Shown: piece after piece, positions 17,521-25,782 of the stretch
Position numbering within the stretch: the stretch's first letter is position 1
Layout of the letters: each line of letters starts with the position of its first letter
Notes under the pieces: generated by a model
The model's database searches: none
What the model was told of the DNA's origin: nothing
What the model saw: only the letters and a program-made list of their open reading frames with translations
Position numbers and translations under genes: made by a program
Origin: Mesorhizobium ciceri biovar biserrulae WSM1271
Lineage (GTDB): Bacteria > Pseudomonadota > Alphaproteobacteria > Rhizobiales > Rhizobiaceae
Assembly: GCF_000185905.1 (NCBI RefSeq)
Contig: NC_014923.1
Coordinates: 3,681,501 to 3,745,500, forward strand
Direction: 5' to 3'
Length of the DNA stretch: 64,000 nt

Positions 17521-18153
17521 CTATTCCTCGCGCCCGCCATCGAAGACGACGAGATGACGGATGCGACGCACCCGGCCGAGCGCCGAGATCGTCTCGGGTG
17601 CCCCAAGTTCATAGGGAACAAGCGAGGGAACATCGATCGCCGGGCGATTGTTCAGAAGCTCCTTCTCCGGATCTATGACGCGGATTGAATCGATCAACGC
17701 ATCGGTGATCGGATCGGCACCCAGCCAGAAGGGTTTCTCCACGGCGCTGATGACGCCCAGGCAGCGCGGATTTTCGACGCCGCCGTCCAGCGGCAGGGCA
17801 AGCAGTTCGAACTTATTGGAGCGCCCGTTGCGGCTGAAGCCCTCATAGCTGATGAGCACGACCGATTTCTGCTCGAACACGCCATGGATCAGGCGCGAGA
17901 CGAGCCGCTGGTCCTTCTCGCGCCACAGCGATGGAAAGGAAAACCCCTTGAGCTCGCGGCCGTAGCAGGCGCAAAGCCTTGTGCCGGCCAGCCGGAATAC
18001 GGCCTGTCCGCGCGTGTCACGTTCCAGGATAAAGGTGTCGGCCAGCAGCGACTTGATGTCGGCCGGTTCGACCTCCGAACGCTTCGGGGCGGGGCGTCCA
18101 TCACGCAGGCGGTTCCAATATTGGAACAGCGTGATCGATCCATTCTGGTTCAT
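17521..18153 (-). CDS. PAS-domain protein (PAS_5 type)
   Basis: 210 residues from the ATG at 18153, which has GGAGCA upstream. The N-terminus ITLFQYWNRLRDGRPAPKRSEVEP followed by DTFILERD, FRLAGTRLCACYGREL and SLWREKD (quoted in parts) matches the alphaproteobacterial PAS_5 family. There is no output domain, so it may be a stand-alone sensor or regulator. The ligand is unknown. Divergent from the candidate small RNA. Confidence 0.78.
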   Translation of the reverse strand: MNQNGSITLFQYWNRLRDGRPAPKRSEVEPADIKSLLADTFILERDTRGQAVFRLAGTRLCACYGRELKGFSFPSLWREKDQRLVSRLIHGVFEQKSVVLISYEGFSRNGRSNKFELLALPLDGGVENPRCLGVISAVEKPFWLGADPITDALIDSIRVIDPEKELLNNRPAIDVPSLVPYELGAPETISALGRVRRIRHLVVFDGGREE

Positions 18154-18329
18154 GCTATGCTGCTCCGCGCAATCTGTCGTCTGATGTCCCATCGGTGAAC
18201 AGAAGGGCGCCCTCCGAGGACCTACATGCGTTGCGGAGCAGGAAGCGTGCCAGCGTCGTTAACACTTGTTCACGGGTCGGGGCCGTTAAGGTTAACAAGT
18301 GGTTTACGTTGCGTCTGAGCGAGCCCCGT

Positions 18330-18453
18330 GGCACACAAAAACCACTCCAGAAGCGGTCGTTTCGCGACGATCGGCAGCACTTCAGTCAGAGTTTTAGGGG
18401 AGCAGGGGGCTCGACCGGCCGTTCAAGGGAAACCTTGAACGGCTTCTTTTTTG
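18330..18453 (+). ncRNA. Candidate small RNA with orphan intrinsic terminator
   Basis: A near-perfect terminator (18418-18453) with stem GCCGTTCAAGG / CCTTGAACGGC, GAAA tetraloop and a T-rich tail lies in a 388-bp gap between divergent genes. The gene to its left is on the opposite strand, so this plus-strand terminator has no protein gene to end. A small hairpin GTCG-TTTCG-CGAC is seen upstream near 18357-18370. The 5' end is a guess; I found no clear promoter. I cannot match it to a named rhizobial sRNA family. Confidence 0.45.
18418..18453 (+). terminator. Strong Rho-independent terminator
   Basis: 11-bp perfect stem closed by a GAAA tetraloop and followed by TTCTTTTTTG. Read on the minus strand there is no T tract, so it terminates plus-strand transcription only. 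Confidence 0.88.
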
Positions 18454-18541
18454 ATTCGCGCCAGATGATTCGCGGTTTGCTGTTCGGTCCGCGTTAATCT
18501 AGATGCTCGAACCTGGAATCCCGCAGTGAGTGCAATTTCAA

Positions 18542-19300
18542 ATGAGTGAACCGGTAATTCCCTCGGAAGCCGACCCGGTCGAGGGCGCGCCCGAGCCGCG
18601 GCGCGAGCCGGTGTTCAACCTGCCGCCCGTCGTGCTGGCGGTGATCGGCATCTGCGTCGTCGTCTATCTGTTGCAGCAATATGTGTTGAGCGAATCCCAG
18701 CAGATGACATTGCTGTATGACGGGGCCTTCATCCCCGTTCTCTACACCGGGCAATACGGCTTCGACTGGTTCCTGTTTTCGCGGCCCTTCACCTACGCGT
18801 TCATGCATGGCGGCTTTGCCCATATCGCCATCAACATGGTGTGGCTCGCCGCGTTTGGTTCACCATTGGCAAACCGTCTGGGAACGCTGTGGTTCGCGCT
18901 GTTCTTTGCCGCAACCGGGCTGGCTTCGGTCGCGCTTTTCTGGGCACTGCATCCTTACGGTGAGGCGCCGCTGGTCGGGGCTTCCGGTGCGATATCAGGC
19001 ATGATGGGGGCTGCGGCGCGTTTTGGCTTCCGCACCGATCGTTCGGCCGGCAAGGCCGCCTTCGCCGGCCCGGTGCTGCCGATCGCATTCGTGTTGCGCT
19101 TGCGCGGTGTCGTGATTTTCCTTGCCATGTGGATGGTCATCAATCTCGCCACCGGCCTGCTCGGTTTTGCCCCGGGGGTAGACGGCCAGATCGCCTGGGA
19201 GGCCCATATTGGCGGCTTTGTCGCCGGCTTCTTCGGCCTGCGCTGGTTCGACAGGAGATGGCAGGCGCCCGAATGGGAGACGGCCGACCACCACACTTGA
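18542..19300 (+). CDS. Rhomboid family intramembrane serine protease
   Basis: 252 residues, about six transmembrane segments. The catalytic dyad is visible: Ser148 in VGASGAISG and His222 in AHIGGFVAG; the HGGFAHIAINM motif of TM2 (about 89-99) is also intact. The acidic proline-rich N-terminus is cytosolic. ATG at 18542 is preferred over GTG at 18530. Substrate unknown. Confidence 0.88.
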   Translation: MSEPVIPSEADPVEGAPEPRREPVFNLPPVVLAVIGICVVVYLLQQYVLSESQQMTLLYDGAFIPVLYTGQYGFDWFLFSRPFTYAFMHGGFAHIAINMVWLAAFGSPLANRLGTLWFALFFAATGLASVALFWALHPYGEAPLVGASGAISGMMGAAARFGFRTDRSAGKAAFAGPVLPIAFVLRLRGVVIFLAMWMVINLATGLLGFAPGVDGQIAWEAHIGGFVAGFFGLRWFDRRWQAPEWETADHHT

Positions 19301-19387
19301 AATGCAACCGATCACGGCGCACGATGTTCACTCTTACGTGAAGGCCGGTCAGGGCAGGAACCGGCAGGCAAAGCAGAGGAGGACGCC

Positions 19388-19819
19388 ATGACGGTTAAGG
19401 CAATTCTCGAGAGAAAAGGCCATGACGTGTTGACGCTCGGGCCGAACGAAAAGCTTAGCGAAGCCATCCGTATCCTGGCAGAGCACAAGATCGGGGCGCT
19501 GGTCATCACCAATGGCGATCGCAAGATCGTCGGCATCCTATCAGAGCGCGACATCGTCCGGGTTGTCGCCCGCGAAGGTGGAGCCGCGCTCGATATCCCC
19601 GTGCGTTCGGCGATGACGCCGAAAGTGAAGATCTGCAACGAAAACCACACCGTCAACGAGGTGATGGAGATCATGACCCGAGGCCGCTTCCGCCATCTAC
19701 CGGTGGAAAAGGACGGCATGCTCGATGGCATCGTGTCCATTGGCGACGTGGTCAAGCGCCGCATCGAGGATGTCGAGCGCGAGGCCGACGAGATCAGAGC
19801 CTACATCGCCACCGCCTGA
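19388..19819 (+). CDS. Tandem CBS-domain protein
   Basis: 143-residue stand-alone CBS pair. CBS1 about 8-62 (GALVITNGDRKIVGILSERD, quoted part) and CBS2 about 73-130 (RHLPVEKDGMLDGIVSIGD, quoted part). Such proteins bind adenosyl nucleotides and sense energy state; no attached catalytic domain. An excellent AGAGGAGGACGCC precedes the ATG. Confidence 0.88.
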   Translation: MTVKAILERKGHDVLTLGPNEKLSEAIRILAEHKIGALVITNGDRKIVGILSERDIVRVVAREGGAALDIPVRSAMTPKVKICNENHTVNEVMEIMTRGRFRHLPVEKDGMLDGIVSIGDVVKRRIEDVEREADEIRAYIATA

Positions 19820-19832
19820 GCGGTGAGGCGAA

Positions 19833-19858
19833 CCGCCGGCCGGAGAACCGACCGGCGG
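19833..19858. terminator. Hairpin between convergent CBS and YjhX genes
   Basis: Stem CCGCCGGCCGG / CCGACCGGCGG with one mismatch and AGAA loop. No T tract, so Rho-assisted or a transcript-end stabiliser on both strands. Confidence 0.5.
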
Positions 19859-19866
19859 AGCCGTGG

Positions 19867-20169
19867 TTACCTGTTGTCGAGTTCGGAGCGGACGAGTGCG
19901 AGCCCGCGCCGGGTGATGCGGTAGGGTCCACCGTCAGACGAAGAAACAGCCTTCTTCCGCTTCAGTTTTCGAAACAGCTCGAGATCGACGCCCGGATAAT
20001 GCCAGCCGTCGCGGGTCAGGCATTTGACGGAGGCGATCCGTTTCTTCTCGTTCTTTTCGATTTCAATGCGTCCGCCCTGCGCGAGCAGGTGCAGGATGCG
20101 CTGTTTCCACAGCGCCGCGCGTCCTCTTGGACGCGCAAAGGACGCTGTGGCACTTATGATTTGGCGCAT
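19867..20169 (-). CDS. yjhX: YjhX-family protein (UPF0386) with repeat-derived 5' end
   Basis: 100 residues from the ATG at 20169. The conserved core starts at KQRILHLLAQGGRI (residue 22 on) and ends RGLALVRSELDNR, matching the UPF0386/YjhX pattern, including the terminal LDNR. YjhX has been described as a toxin of a toxin-antitoxin pair in E. coli; no antitoxin gene is recognisable here. The normal N-terminus of five to ten residues before EQR is missing. The first 22 residues, the start codon and the GGAAAGG upstream are encoded by an intergenic repeat (20107-20213). Whether this hybrid is expressed or is a decayed gene is unresolved. Confidence 0.7.
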   Translation of the reverse strand: MRQIISATASFARPRGRAALWKQRILHLLAQGGRIEIEKNEKKRIASVKCLTRDGWHYPGVDLELFRKLKRKKAVSSSDGGPYRITRRGLALVRSELDNR

Positions 20170-20213
20170 GATCCTTTCCGAAAATCGATACCGATTTCCG
20201 GGGTCATGCGCTG
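20107..20213. repeat. Two-hairpin rhizobial intergenic repeat fused to yjhX
   Basis: First palindrome 20107-20150: CCACAGCG / CGCTGTGG outer arms and GCGCGTCC / GGACGCGC inner arms. Second palindrome about 20164-20213: GCGCATGA... with CGAAAATCG facing CGATTTCCG and ending TCATGCGC. The arrangement is that of abundant intergenic repeats of Mesorhizobium and relatives. Its left edge abuts the conserved yjhX core exactly. Confidence 0.78.
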
Positions 20214-20248
20214 CGCGAAATATCCATGTGAGAGTTTTCCGGGAAAAC

Positions 20249-20371
20249 AAAAAATGCCGCCGCCGCGAAGCTTCGCGGCACGGGGTTTCAGGTTTTCTGC
20301 CCTGCCTCGCCAAGAGGTCAGGGCCTTACCGGGACTGAGAGTAAGTGGACATCCACTCTCCATTGGAATGG
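20249..20371 (-). ncRNA. Candidate three-hairpin small RNA divergent from gatB
   Basis: Read on the minus strand there are three hairpins in a row: one at 20337-20360 (GAGAGTGGA with TCCAC/TCTC), one at 20299-20324 (GCCCTG-A-CCTC, loop TTGGC, GAGG-CAGGGC) and a terminator palindrome GCCGCGAAGCTTCGCGGC (20262-20279) followed by GGCGGCATTTTTTG. CTATAG at 20377-20382 is a plausible -10, placing the start near 20370 and the length near 120 nt. The 5' end carries AGGAGG close to an ATG, so a leader peptide is an alternative, but the terminator would lie within it. No named family recognised. Confidence 0.5.
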
Positions 20372-20523
20372 ACCTCCTATAGGCGAACGCGGCTGAAAAG
20401 GCCAGTCCGCGGCTTTGCGCTTGTGTTTTTTGGGCGCTTGTCTCTTTTGGCGGTTTGCACTAGCGAAGTTGCACACCAAAGTGTGCGAAACGCATTATCC
20501 GCAGTTCCAATACGCAGGCCACC

Positions 20524-22023
20524 ATGTCCCTCATCGACACCCGCACGCCCGACGCCAAGCGCCTTGTTTCCGGTGCCACCGGCGACTGGGAGATCATCAT
20601 CGGCCTCGAGGTCCATGCCCAGATTACATCGGAAGCAAAGCTGTTTTCCGGCGCCTCGACCGCTTTCGGCGCGGCGCCCAACGCCAATGTCAGCCTGGTC
20701 GATGCGGCGATGCCCGGCATGCTGCCGGTCATCAACGAGGAATGCGTCAAGCAGGCGATCCGCACCGGCCTTGGGCTGAAAGCGCAGATCAACCACAAGT
20801 CGGTCTTCGATCGGAAGAACTACTTCTATCCAGACCTGCCGCAGGGCTACCAGATCTCGCAGTTCAAGCAGCCGATCGTCGGCGAGGGCACGGTGATCGT
20901 TTCCGTTGGCCCCGATCGTCAGGGCGAATTCGAGGACATCGAGGTCGGCATCGAGCGGCTGCATCTGGAGCAGGATGCCGGAAAGTCGATGCACGACCAG
21001 CATGTGACCATGTCCTATGTCGACCTCAACCGCTCCGGCGTGGCGCTGATGGAGATCGTCTCCAAGCCCGACATGCGCTCGGCCGACGAAGCCAAGGCTT
21101 ATGTCACCAAGCTGCGCACCATCGTGCGCTATCTCGGCACCTGCGACGGCAACATGGACGAAGGTTCGATGCGCGCCGACGTCAACGTTTCGGTGCGCAA
21201 GCCGGGCGGCGAGTTCGGCACGCGCTGCGAGATCAAGAACGTCAACTCGATCCGCTTCATCGGCCAGGCCATCGACTACGAGGCGCGCCGGCAGATCGCC
21301 ATTCTCGAGGATGGCGGCAAGATCGAGCAGGAGACGCGGCTGTTCGACGCCGCCAAGAGCGAGACGCGTTCGATGCGCTCCAAGGAAGAGGCGCATGATT
21401 ACCGCTACTTCCCCGATCCGGACCTCTTGCCGCTGGAATTCGACCAGGCCTATGTCGATGCGCTGGCCAAGGAATTGCCGGAACTGCCAGACGACAAGAA
21501 GGCGCGGCTGATCGCGTCGCTCGGCCTGTCGGTCTATGACGCCTCGATCCTGGTTTCGGAAAAGCCGATCGCCGACTATTTCGAGAAGGTGGCCGCCGGC
21601 CGCGACGGCAAGCTCGCCGCCAACTGGGTCATCAACGATCTGCTCGGGCAATTGAACAAGGCCGGAAAAGACATTGAAAACGCTCCGGTTTCCCCTGATC
21701 AGCTTGGCGCGGTCATCGATCTGATCAAGGACGGCACCATTTCCGGCAAGATCGCCAAGGACCTGTTCGAGATCGTCTGGAATGAGGGCGGCGATCCGCG
21801 CCAGCTGGTGGAGAGCCGTGGCATGAAGCAGGTCACCGACACCGGCGCCATCGAGAAGGCCGTAGACGAGGTGATCGCAGCCAACCCCGACAAGGTCGAA
21901 CAGGCGCGCGCCAAGCCGAGCATGGCCGGTTGGTTCGTTGGCCAGGTGATGAAGGTGACCGGCGGCAAGGCCAATCCACAAGCGGTCAACGACCTCGTCA
22001 AGACCAAGCTGGGCATCGAGTAG
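20524..22023 (+). CDS. gatB: Aspartyl/glutamyl-tRNA amidotransferase subunit B
   Basis: 499 residues. GatB of the GatCAB complex phosphorylates misacylated Glu-tRNA(Gln)/Asp-tRNA(Asn) and couples ammonia from GatA to amidation. Recognisable are EIIIGLEVHAQ, FDRKNYFYPDLPQGYQISQ (quoted part), HLEQDAGKS, GNMDEGSMRADVNVS and the C-terminal YqeY-like domain from about 350 (LGAVIDLIKDGTISGKIAKD, quoted part). gatC and gatA are not in the window. A GCACAC-CAAA-GTGTGC palindrome lies at 20470-20485 in the upstream region. Confidence 0.96.
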   Translation: MSLIDTRTPDAKRLVSGATGDWEIIIGLEVHAQITSEAKLFSGASTAFGAAPNANVSLVDAAMPGMLPVINEECVKQAIRTGLGLKAQINHKSVFDRKNYFYPDLPQGYQISQFKQPIVGEGTVIVSVGPDRQGEFEDIEVGIERLHLEQDAGKSMHDQHVTMSYVDLNRSGVALMEIVSKPDMRSADEAKAYVTKLRTIVRYLGTCDGNMDEGSMRADVNVSVRKPGGEFGTRCEIKNVNSIRFIGQAIDYEARRQIAILEDGGKIEQETRLFDAAKSETRSMRSKEEAHDYRYFPDPDLLPLEFDQAYVDALAKELPELPDDKKARLIASLGLSVYDASILVSEKPIADYFEKVAAGRDGKLAANWVINDLLGQLNKAGKDIENAPVSPDQLGAVIDLIKDGTISGKIAKDLFEIVWNEGGDPRQLVESRGMKQVTDTGAIEKAVDEVIAANPDKVEQARAKPSMAGWFVGQVMKVTGGKANPQAVNDLVKTKLGIE

Positions 22024-22027
22024 CGCG

Positions 22028-22522
22028 GTGTTTGTCCGCACCGCAGGTGAACGTGATCTGACGGCCATCCGGGCGCTGCTGGTCGAAACCTGGCACACGA
22101 CCTATGACGCGGTCTATGGCCCTGATCGGATCGACCGGGTCATCGAGGATTGGTGTTCGCCGGCGAAATTGAGAGCTAGCCTTGAGCGGCCGAATGCCGA
22201 ATTCCTGGTCGCCGACGACGGCAAGCGCATCGGCGGCGTCGCCTATGCCGAAAGCGTCGAAGGCGGCACCGTGGTCGACCTGCAACAGCTCCATGTCGCA
22301 CCCGACCTGCAAGGCCGGGGCATCGGCGGGATGTTGCTCGATGAGGTGATCGAGAATTTTCCGGAAGCCCGCTCTCTACGCATCGAGGTCGTGGAGCAGA
22401 ACAAGCGTGCGGTCGCCTTCTATCTGGCCAACGGCTTTGCCGAGATTGGCCGGGCCGACAATTATGGGCCGGCGCAGTCCGGTATTGCTGCGTTGATTCT
22501 TGAGCGGATGCTGACCGCCTGA
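22028..22522 (+). CDS. GNAT family N-acetyltransferase
   Basis: 164-residue GNAT-fold enzyme. The acetyl-CoA loop reads LHVAPDLQGRGIGGMLL (about 88-104), followed by NKRAVAFYLANGFAEIG, the usual fourth motif. GTG start four bases after the gatB stop, so almost certainly translated from the gatB mRNA. Substrate unknown. Confidence 0.87.
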   Translation: MFVRTAGERDLTAIRALLVETWHTTYDAVYGPDRIDRVIEDWCSPAKLRASLERPNAEFLVADDGKRIGGVAYAESVEGGTVVDLQQLHVAPDLQGRGIGGMLLDEVIENFPEARSLRIEVVEQNKRAVAFYLANGFAEIGRADNYGPAQSGIAALILERMLTA

Positions 22523-22683
22523 GCGCTCGATGATCGCGCGATTGCATCACGTTGTTGCGAGTGGACCCTCGAGCGCACGGCTTTCATTTGACGGCGCAAA
22601 TATCGAGCGCAAAGCTGTGGCCGCTGACCCCAGCCATGATCGGTGTTTGACCGGTGGCATGCGAGGCAGCTTGGGGAATCGTC

Positions 22684-23382
22684 ATGCCAAGCTTGCCGGA
22701 ACTGATGCCGACACAGGTGTCGGACGAGACCTTTGGCAGCGTCACCTATCATATAGCGGGCGAGCTGGTGCCGGTGCTTTCGGTCGATGTCACGCGCATG
22801 CCGGTCTATTTCGAGCACCACATCCTTTTGTGGAAGAATTCCACCATCACCATCGGCCTGAAATCGCTGAAGGGCGCCCTGAAGCGCATGATGGCCGGCA
22901 TCCAGATCTTCGTCACCGAGGCGTCGGGGGCGGGCATCATTGCCTTCAGCCGCGATGGGCCGGGCCACATCGTGCCGATCCATCTCAGGCACGGCGAAGA
23001 GATCCAGGTGCGCGAGCACCAGTTTCGCGCCGCCACCGGCAATGTCGACTACACCTTCGAACGGGTGCGCGGCCTGGCGACGATGCTGTTCGGCCAGAGC
23101 GGCTTTTTCATCGACCGCTTTCGCGGTGATTCCGGCGATGGCATCGTCTGGCTGCACGGCTATGGCAACGTCTTCGAAAAGACGCTCGCCGCCGGCGAAA
23201 CCATCGACATCGAACCGGGCGGCTGGCTGTTCAAGGATGCCTCGGTCAGGATGGAGACCAAGATCGATCGCCTGTCGAGCGGCTTCTTCGGCGCCAACAT
23301 GAATTTCATCGTCAACCGATTCACCGGACCGGGCCGTGTCGGCATCCAGTCGATGTATCTGCATATGCCGACCGAGGAATAG
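22684..23382 (+). CDS. AIM24 / TIGR00266 family protein
   Basis: 232 residues, all-beta protein of the AIM24 family: GSVTYHIAGELVPVLSV, GQSGFFIDRFRGDSGDGIVWL, GGWLFKD and FTGPGRVGIQSM motifs (quoted in parts). Function in bacteria is unestablished. Start ATG 22684 has GGGGA before it; an in-frame GTG at 22654 is less likely. Cytosolic. Confidence 0.82.
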   Translation: MPSLPELMPTQVSDETFGSVTYHIAGELVPVLSVDVTRMPVYFEHHILLWKNSTITIGLKSLKGALKRMMAGIQIFVTEASGAGIIAFSRDGPGHIVPIHLRHGEEIQVREHQFRAATGNVDYTFERVRGLATMLFGQSGFFIDRFRGDSGDGIVWLHGYGNVFEKTLAAGETIDIEPGGWLFKDASVRMETKIDRLSSGFFGANMNFIVNRFTGPGRVGIQSMYLHMPTEE

Positions 23383-23481
23383 TTCGGCGAAGGCCACTGG
23401 CGGGCAGCAATGGCGGCCACGATCCGGCCATGCGTCATCGCGGCGTTTGCCGTGCCGGCTCACCACGGATATGCAAGGGCC

Positions 23482-23826
23482 ATGACCAAATTGTTCCGCA
23501 CTGCGGCGCTGGCGCTGCTCGCCATCATCATTTTCGCGACCTTGTCGCCGATCCAGATGCGGCCGCATCTCGCTGAAGCAAATGTCGAGCGTGCCTTGGC
23601 TTATGTCCTGCTAGGCTTCGCCCTGGCGGTCGGCTTCCCCAACCGACTGTATCAAGTGGTGATCTTTGTGGCTGTGATCGCCGGCATGCTGGAACTGCTT
23701 CAGCTCATTGATCCCGGTCGCCATGCACGCCTCATCGATGCATTGGTGAAAGCCTTTGCCGGGGTGGTTGGGATCGTCGCGGGACACCTGATCGTCAGGG
23801 CCGGCCGGCAAAAGAGCGAGAGCTAG
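23482..23826 (+). CDS. VanZ-like small membrane protein
   Basis: 114 residues with three to four hydrophobic helices. The spacing of ATLSPIQMRP, ERALAYVLLGFA, ELLQLIDPGRHARLIDALVKAF (quoted in parts) and a glycine-rich last helix fits the VanZ-like family, whose members in rhizobia are of unknown function. ATG at 23482 follows AAGGGCC. Confidence 0.75.
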   Translation: MTKLFRTAALALLAIIIFATLSPIQMRPHLAEANVERALAYVLLGFALAVGFPNRLYQVVIFVAVIAGMLELLQLIDPGRHARLIDALVKAFAGVVGIVAGHLIVRAGRQKSES

Positions 23827-23863
23827 GCGCGGCAGCAATCCGCCGCGGAGGATCGAGCCTTCG

Positions 23864-24715
23864 CTAGGCAGCGGGAACCCCCACATTGTCGATTAGCCTG
23901 GTTTTGCCGAGCCATGCTGCTGCGAGAAGACGCCCTTCGCGGTTTCGACGCCATGGCGCAAGCGTCAGGCTTTCGCGTGCCTCGACATAGTCGACCTTCT
24001 GGAAGCCGACGGCGATGAGGGCGCGGCTGGCCTCTTCGGTTGCGTCGCTCTGGTCGGCGCCGCCCGCCAGAGCCACTGCCGTTTTGCGCAATATCACGTT
24101 GAGTTGGCGGGCGACCTTCAGTTCGGCCTCATCGAGATAGGCGTTGCGTGACGACATGGCGAGACCATGCGCGTCGCGTATCGTCGGGGCGCCGACGATC
24201 TCGACGGGCAGGTCGAGATCGCCGCAGAGCTGTCTCACCACGCAAAGCTGCTGGTAGTCCTTCTCGCCGAAGACCGCAAAGTCGGGCGTTGCCTGCAGGA
24301 GGAGCTTTGCCACCACGGTGGCGACGCCGTCGAAAAAGGTCGGCCGAAAGTCCGATTCGAGCCCGGCGGAGGGGCCGCCGACCGAGATTTTCGTGGCGAA
24401 GCCGGCGGGATACATCTCGCCAACCGTCGGCGTGAAAGCAAGGTCGGCCTTTGCCGCGCCGAGCCGGTCGAGATCGCGGGCGAGTTGGCGCGGGTACTTG
24501 TCGAGGTCTTCGCTCGGCGCGAACTGTGTCGGGTTGACGAAGATCGACACGACGCAGCGCTCGGCTTTTTCGAGTGCGATCCTGACCAGCGAGATGTGCC
24601 CGTCGTGCAAAGCGCCCATAGTCGGCACCATGGCGACACGAAGGCCGTCACGGCGCCAGTCATGGATTTGCGTGCGAAGTGCGGCAACGCTGTCGACGAC
24701 GACGGGTTGGCTCAT
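23864..24715 (-). CDS. panC: Pantoate--beta-alanine ligase
   Basis: 283-residue ATP-dependent ligase making pantothenate. Signature segments: VPTMGALHDGHISLV with the HIGH-type motif, SIFVNPTQFAPSEDLDKYPR (quoted part), FGEKDYQQL with the KD pair, and SSRNAYLD (KMSKS equivalent). Its ATG overlaps the panB stop by four bases (ATGA), so panB-panC are translationally coupled. Confidence 0.95.
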   Translation of the reverse strand: MSQPVVVDSVAALRTQIHDWRRDGLRVAMVPTMGALHDGHISLVRIALEKAERCVVSIFVNPTQFAPSEDLDKYPRQLARDLDRLGAAKADLAFTPTVGEMYPAGFATKISVGGPSAGLESDFRPTFFDGVATVVAKLLLQATPDFAVFGEKDYQQLCVVRQLCGDLDLPVEIVGAPTIRDAHGLAMSSRNAYLDEAELKVARQLNVILRKTAVALAGGADQSDATEEASRALIAVGFQKVDYVEARESLTLAPWRRNREGRLLAAAWLGKTRLIDNVGVPAA

Positions 24716-25554
24716 GCGTCATCCCTGCTGTTTGTCGCCGAAAAGACATGGCCGGGGCCCGGGAATGTCCGGTTTCGCACTTCTGCTGCATAGCTCTTTG
24801 CGGCATGCGAGATCACGCTGCGCAGGTCGGCGTATTCCTTGACGAATTTCGGCACGCGATCGACGGTCAGCCCGACCATGTCGTCGATGACCAGGATCTG
24901 GCCGTCGCAGTCGCCGCTGGCGCCGATGCCGATGGTTGGGATGGCGAGGCGGCGGCTGATATCGGCGGCGACCCTCTCGACCGTGCCTTCGATGACCACC
25001 GAGAAAGCCCCGGCGTTCTCGACGGCGAGCGCATCGCGAAGCAATGCCGCAACAGCCTCCTCGGTGCGGCCTTTGATCTTGTAGCCGCCGTCCTTTTCGA
25101 CCGATTGCGGCTGCAGGCCGATATGCCCCATGACCGGAATGCCGGCGGCGACGATGGCCGCGATCTGGCTAACCATTTCGACGCCGCCTTCGAGCTTCAC
25201 CGCCTGGCAGCCGGTTTCGTCGACGACCCGCCGCGCCGAGGCGACGGCAAGTGCTGCCGTGACCTCATAGCTGCCAGCCGGCAGGTCGACGACGACGCAG
25301 GCACTGGCCGAGCCGCGCATCACGGCTTGCCCATGCGCGATCATCATCTCCAGGGAGGCACCCAGTGTCGTCTTGTGGCCATGGAGGACCATGGCGACAC
25401 TGTCACCGACCAGAAGCAGATCGACATGGTGATCAAGCAGACGGGCGATGGGATAGGTATAGGCGGTCAGGCAAACGATCGGCGTGCCGCCCTTGCGGTG
25501 GCGAATCGCCTCGGCGCTGATGCGCATGTCGGTGGTCGGCAATTCCGTGGCCAA
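24712..25554 (-). CDS. panB: 3-methyl-2-oxobutanoate hydroxymethyltransferase, TTG start
   Basis: 280 residues. Transfers a one-carbon unit from methylenetetrahydrofolate to 2-oxoisovalerate, giving ketopantoate. TIM-barrel motifs LLVGDSVAMVLHGHKTTLG (quoted part), GGVEMVSQI, PVMGHIGLQPQS, VIEGTVERVAADIS and IGIGASGDCDGQILV are intact. Start is TTG at 25554: AGGAGGTGA lies seven bases upstream, whereas the next in-frame ATG (25527) has no such site. First gene of panB-panC. Confidence 0.95.
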   Translation of the reverse strand: MATELPTTDMRISAEAIRHRKGGTPIVCLTAYTYPIARLLDHHVDLLLVGDSVAMVLHGHKTTLGASLEMMIAHGQAVMRGSASACVVVDLPAGSYEVTAALAVASARRVVDETGCQAVKLEGGVEMVSQIAAIVAAGIPVMGHIGLQPQSVEKDGGYKIKGRTEEAVAALLRDALAVENAGAFSVVIEGTVERVAADISRRLAIPTIGIGASGDCDGQILVIDDMVGLTVDRVPKFVKEYADLRSVISHAAKSYAAEVRNRTFPGPGHVFSATNSRDDA

Positions 25555-25782
25555 TCGTCACCTCCTTTGGCCTCAAGCCGGGCTGGATACAAGCATGGGC
25601 GCGCAGAGCTTTAGAAACACCGCAAAGGCTTGGCAAGCGTGCATGCAGCCACCGGCAGGATCACAGGCTTGTGTGGGGTTTCGGGAAAGCCATTTGCGCA
25701 CACGCCGTGGCAAAACCCTTGCCTTCGGCAAGGCCTGACGCCATAAGCAGGAAACGGGCGCTGCCGGCGCGAGGGTTTTGAA

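Noticed and set aside
18195..18497. 100-codon plus-strand frame before the rhomboid gene
   Set aside because: It reads through a strong intrinsic terminator and has no ribosome-binding site; a small RNA is the better reading.
20154..20363. 69-codon minus-strand frame with AGGAGG upstream
   Set aside because: It spans the terminator hairpin and a rhizobial repeat, and the peptide has no protein-like features. Kept only as an alternative reading of the sRNA 5' end.
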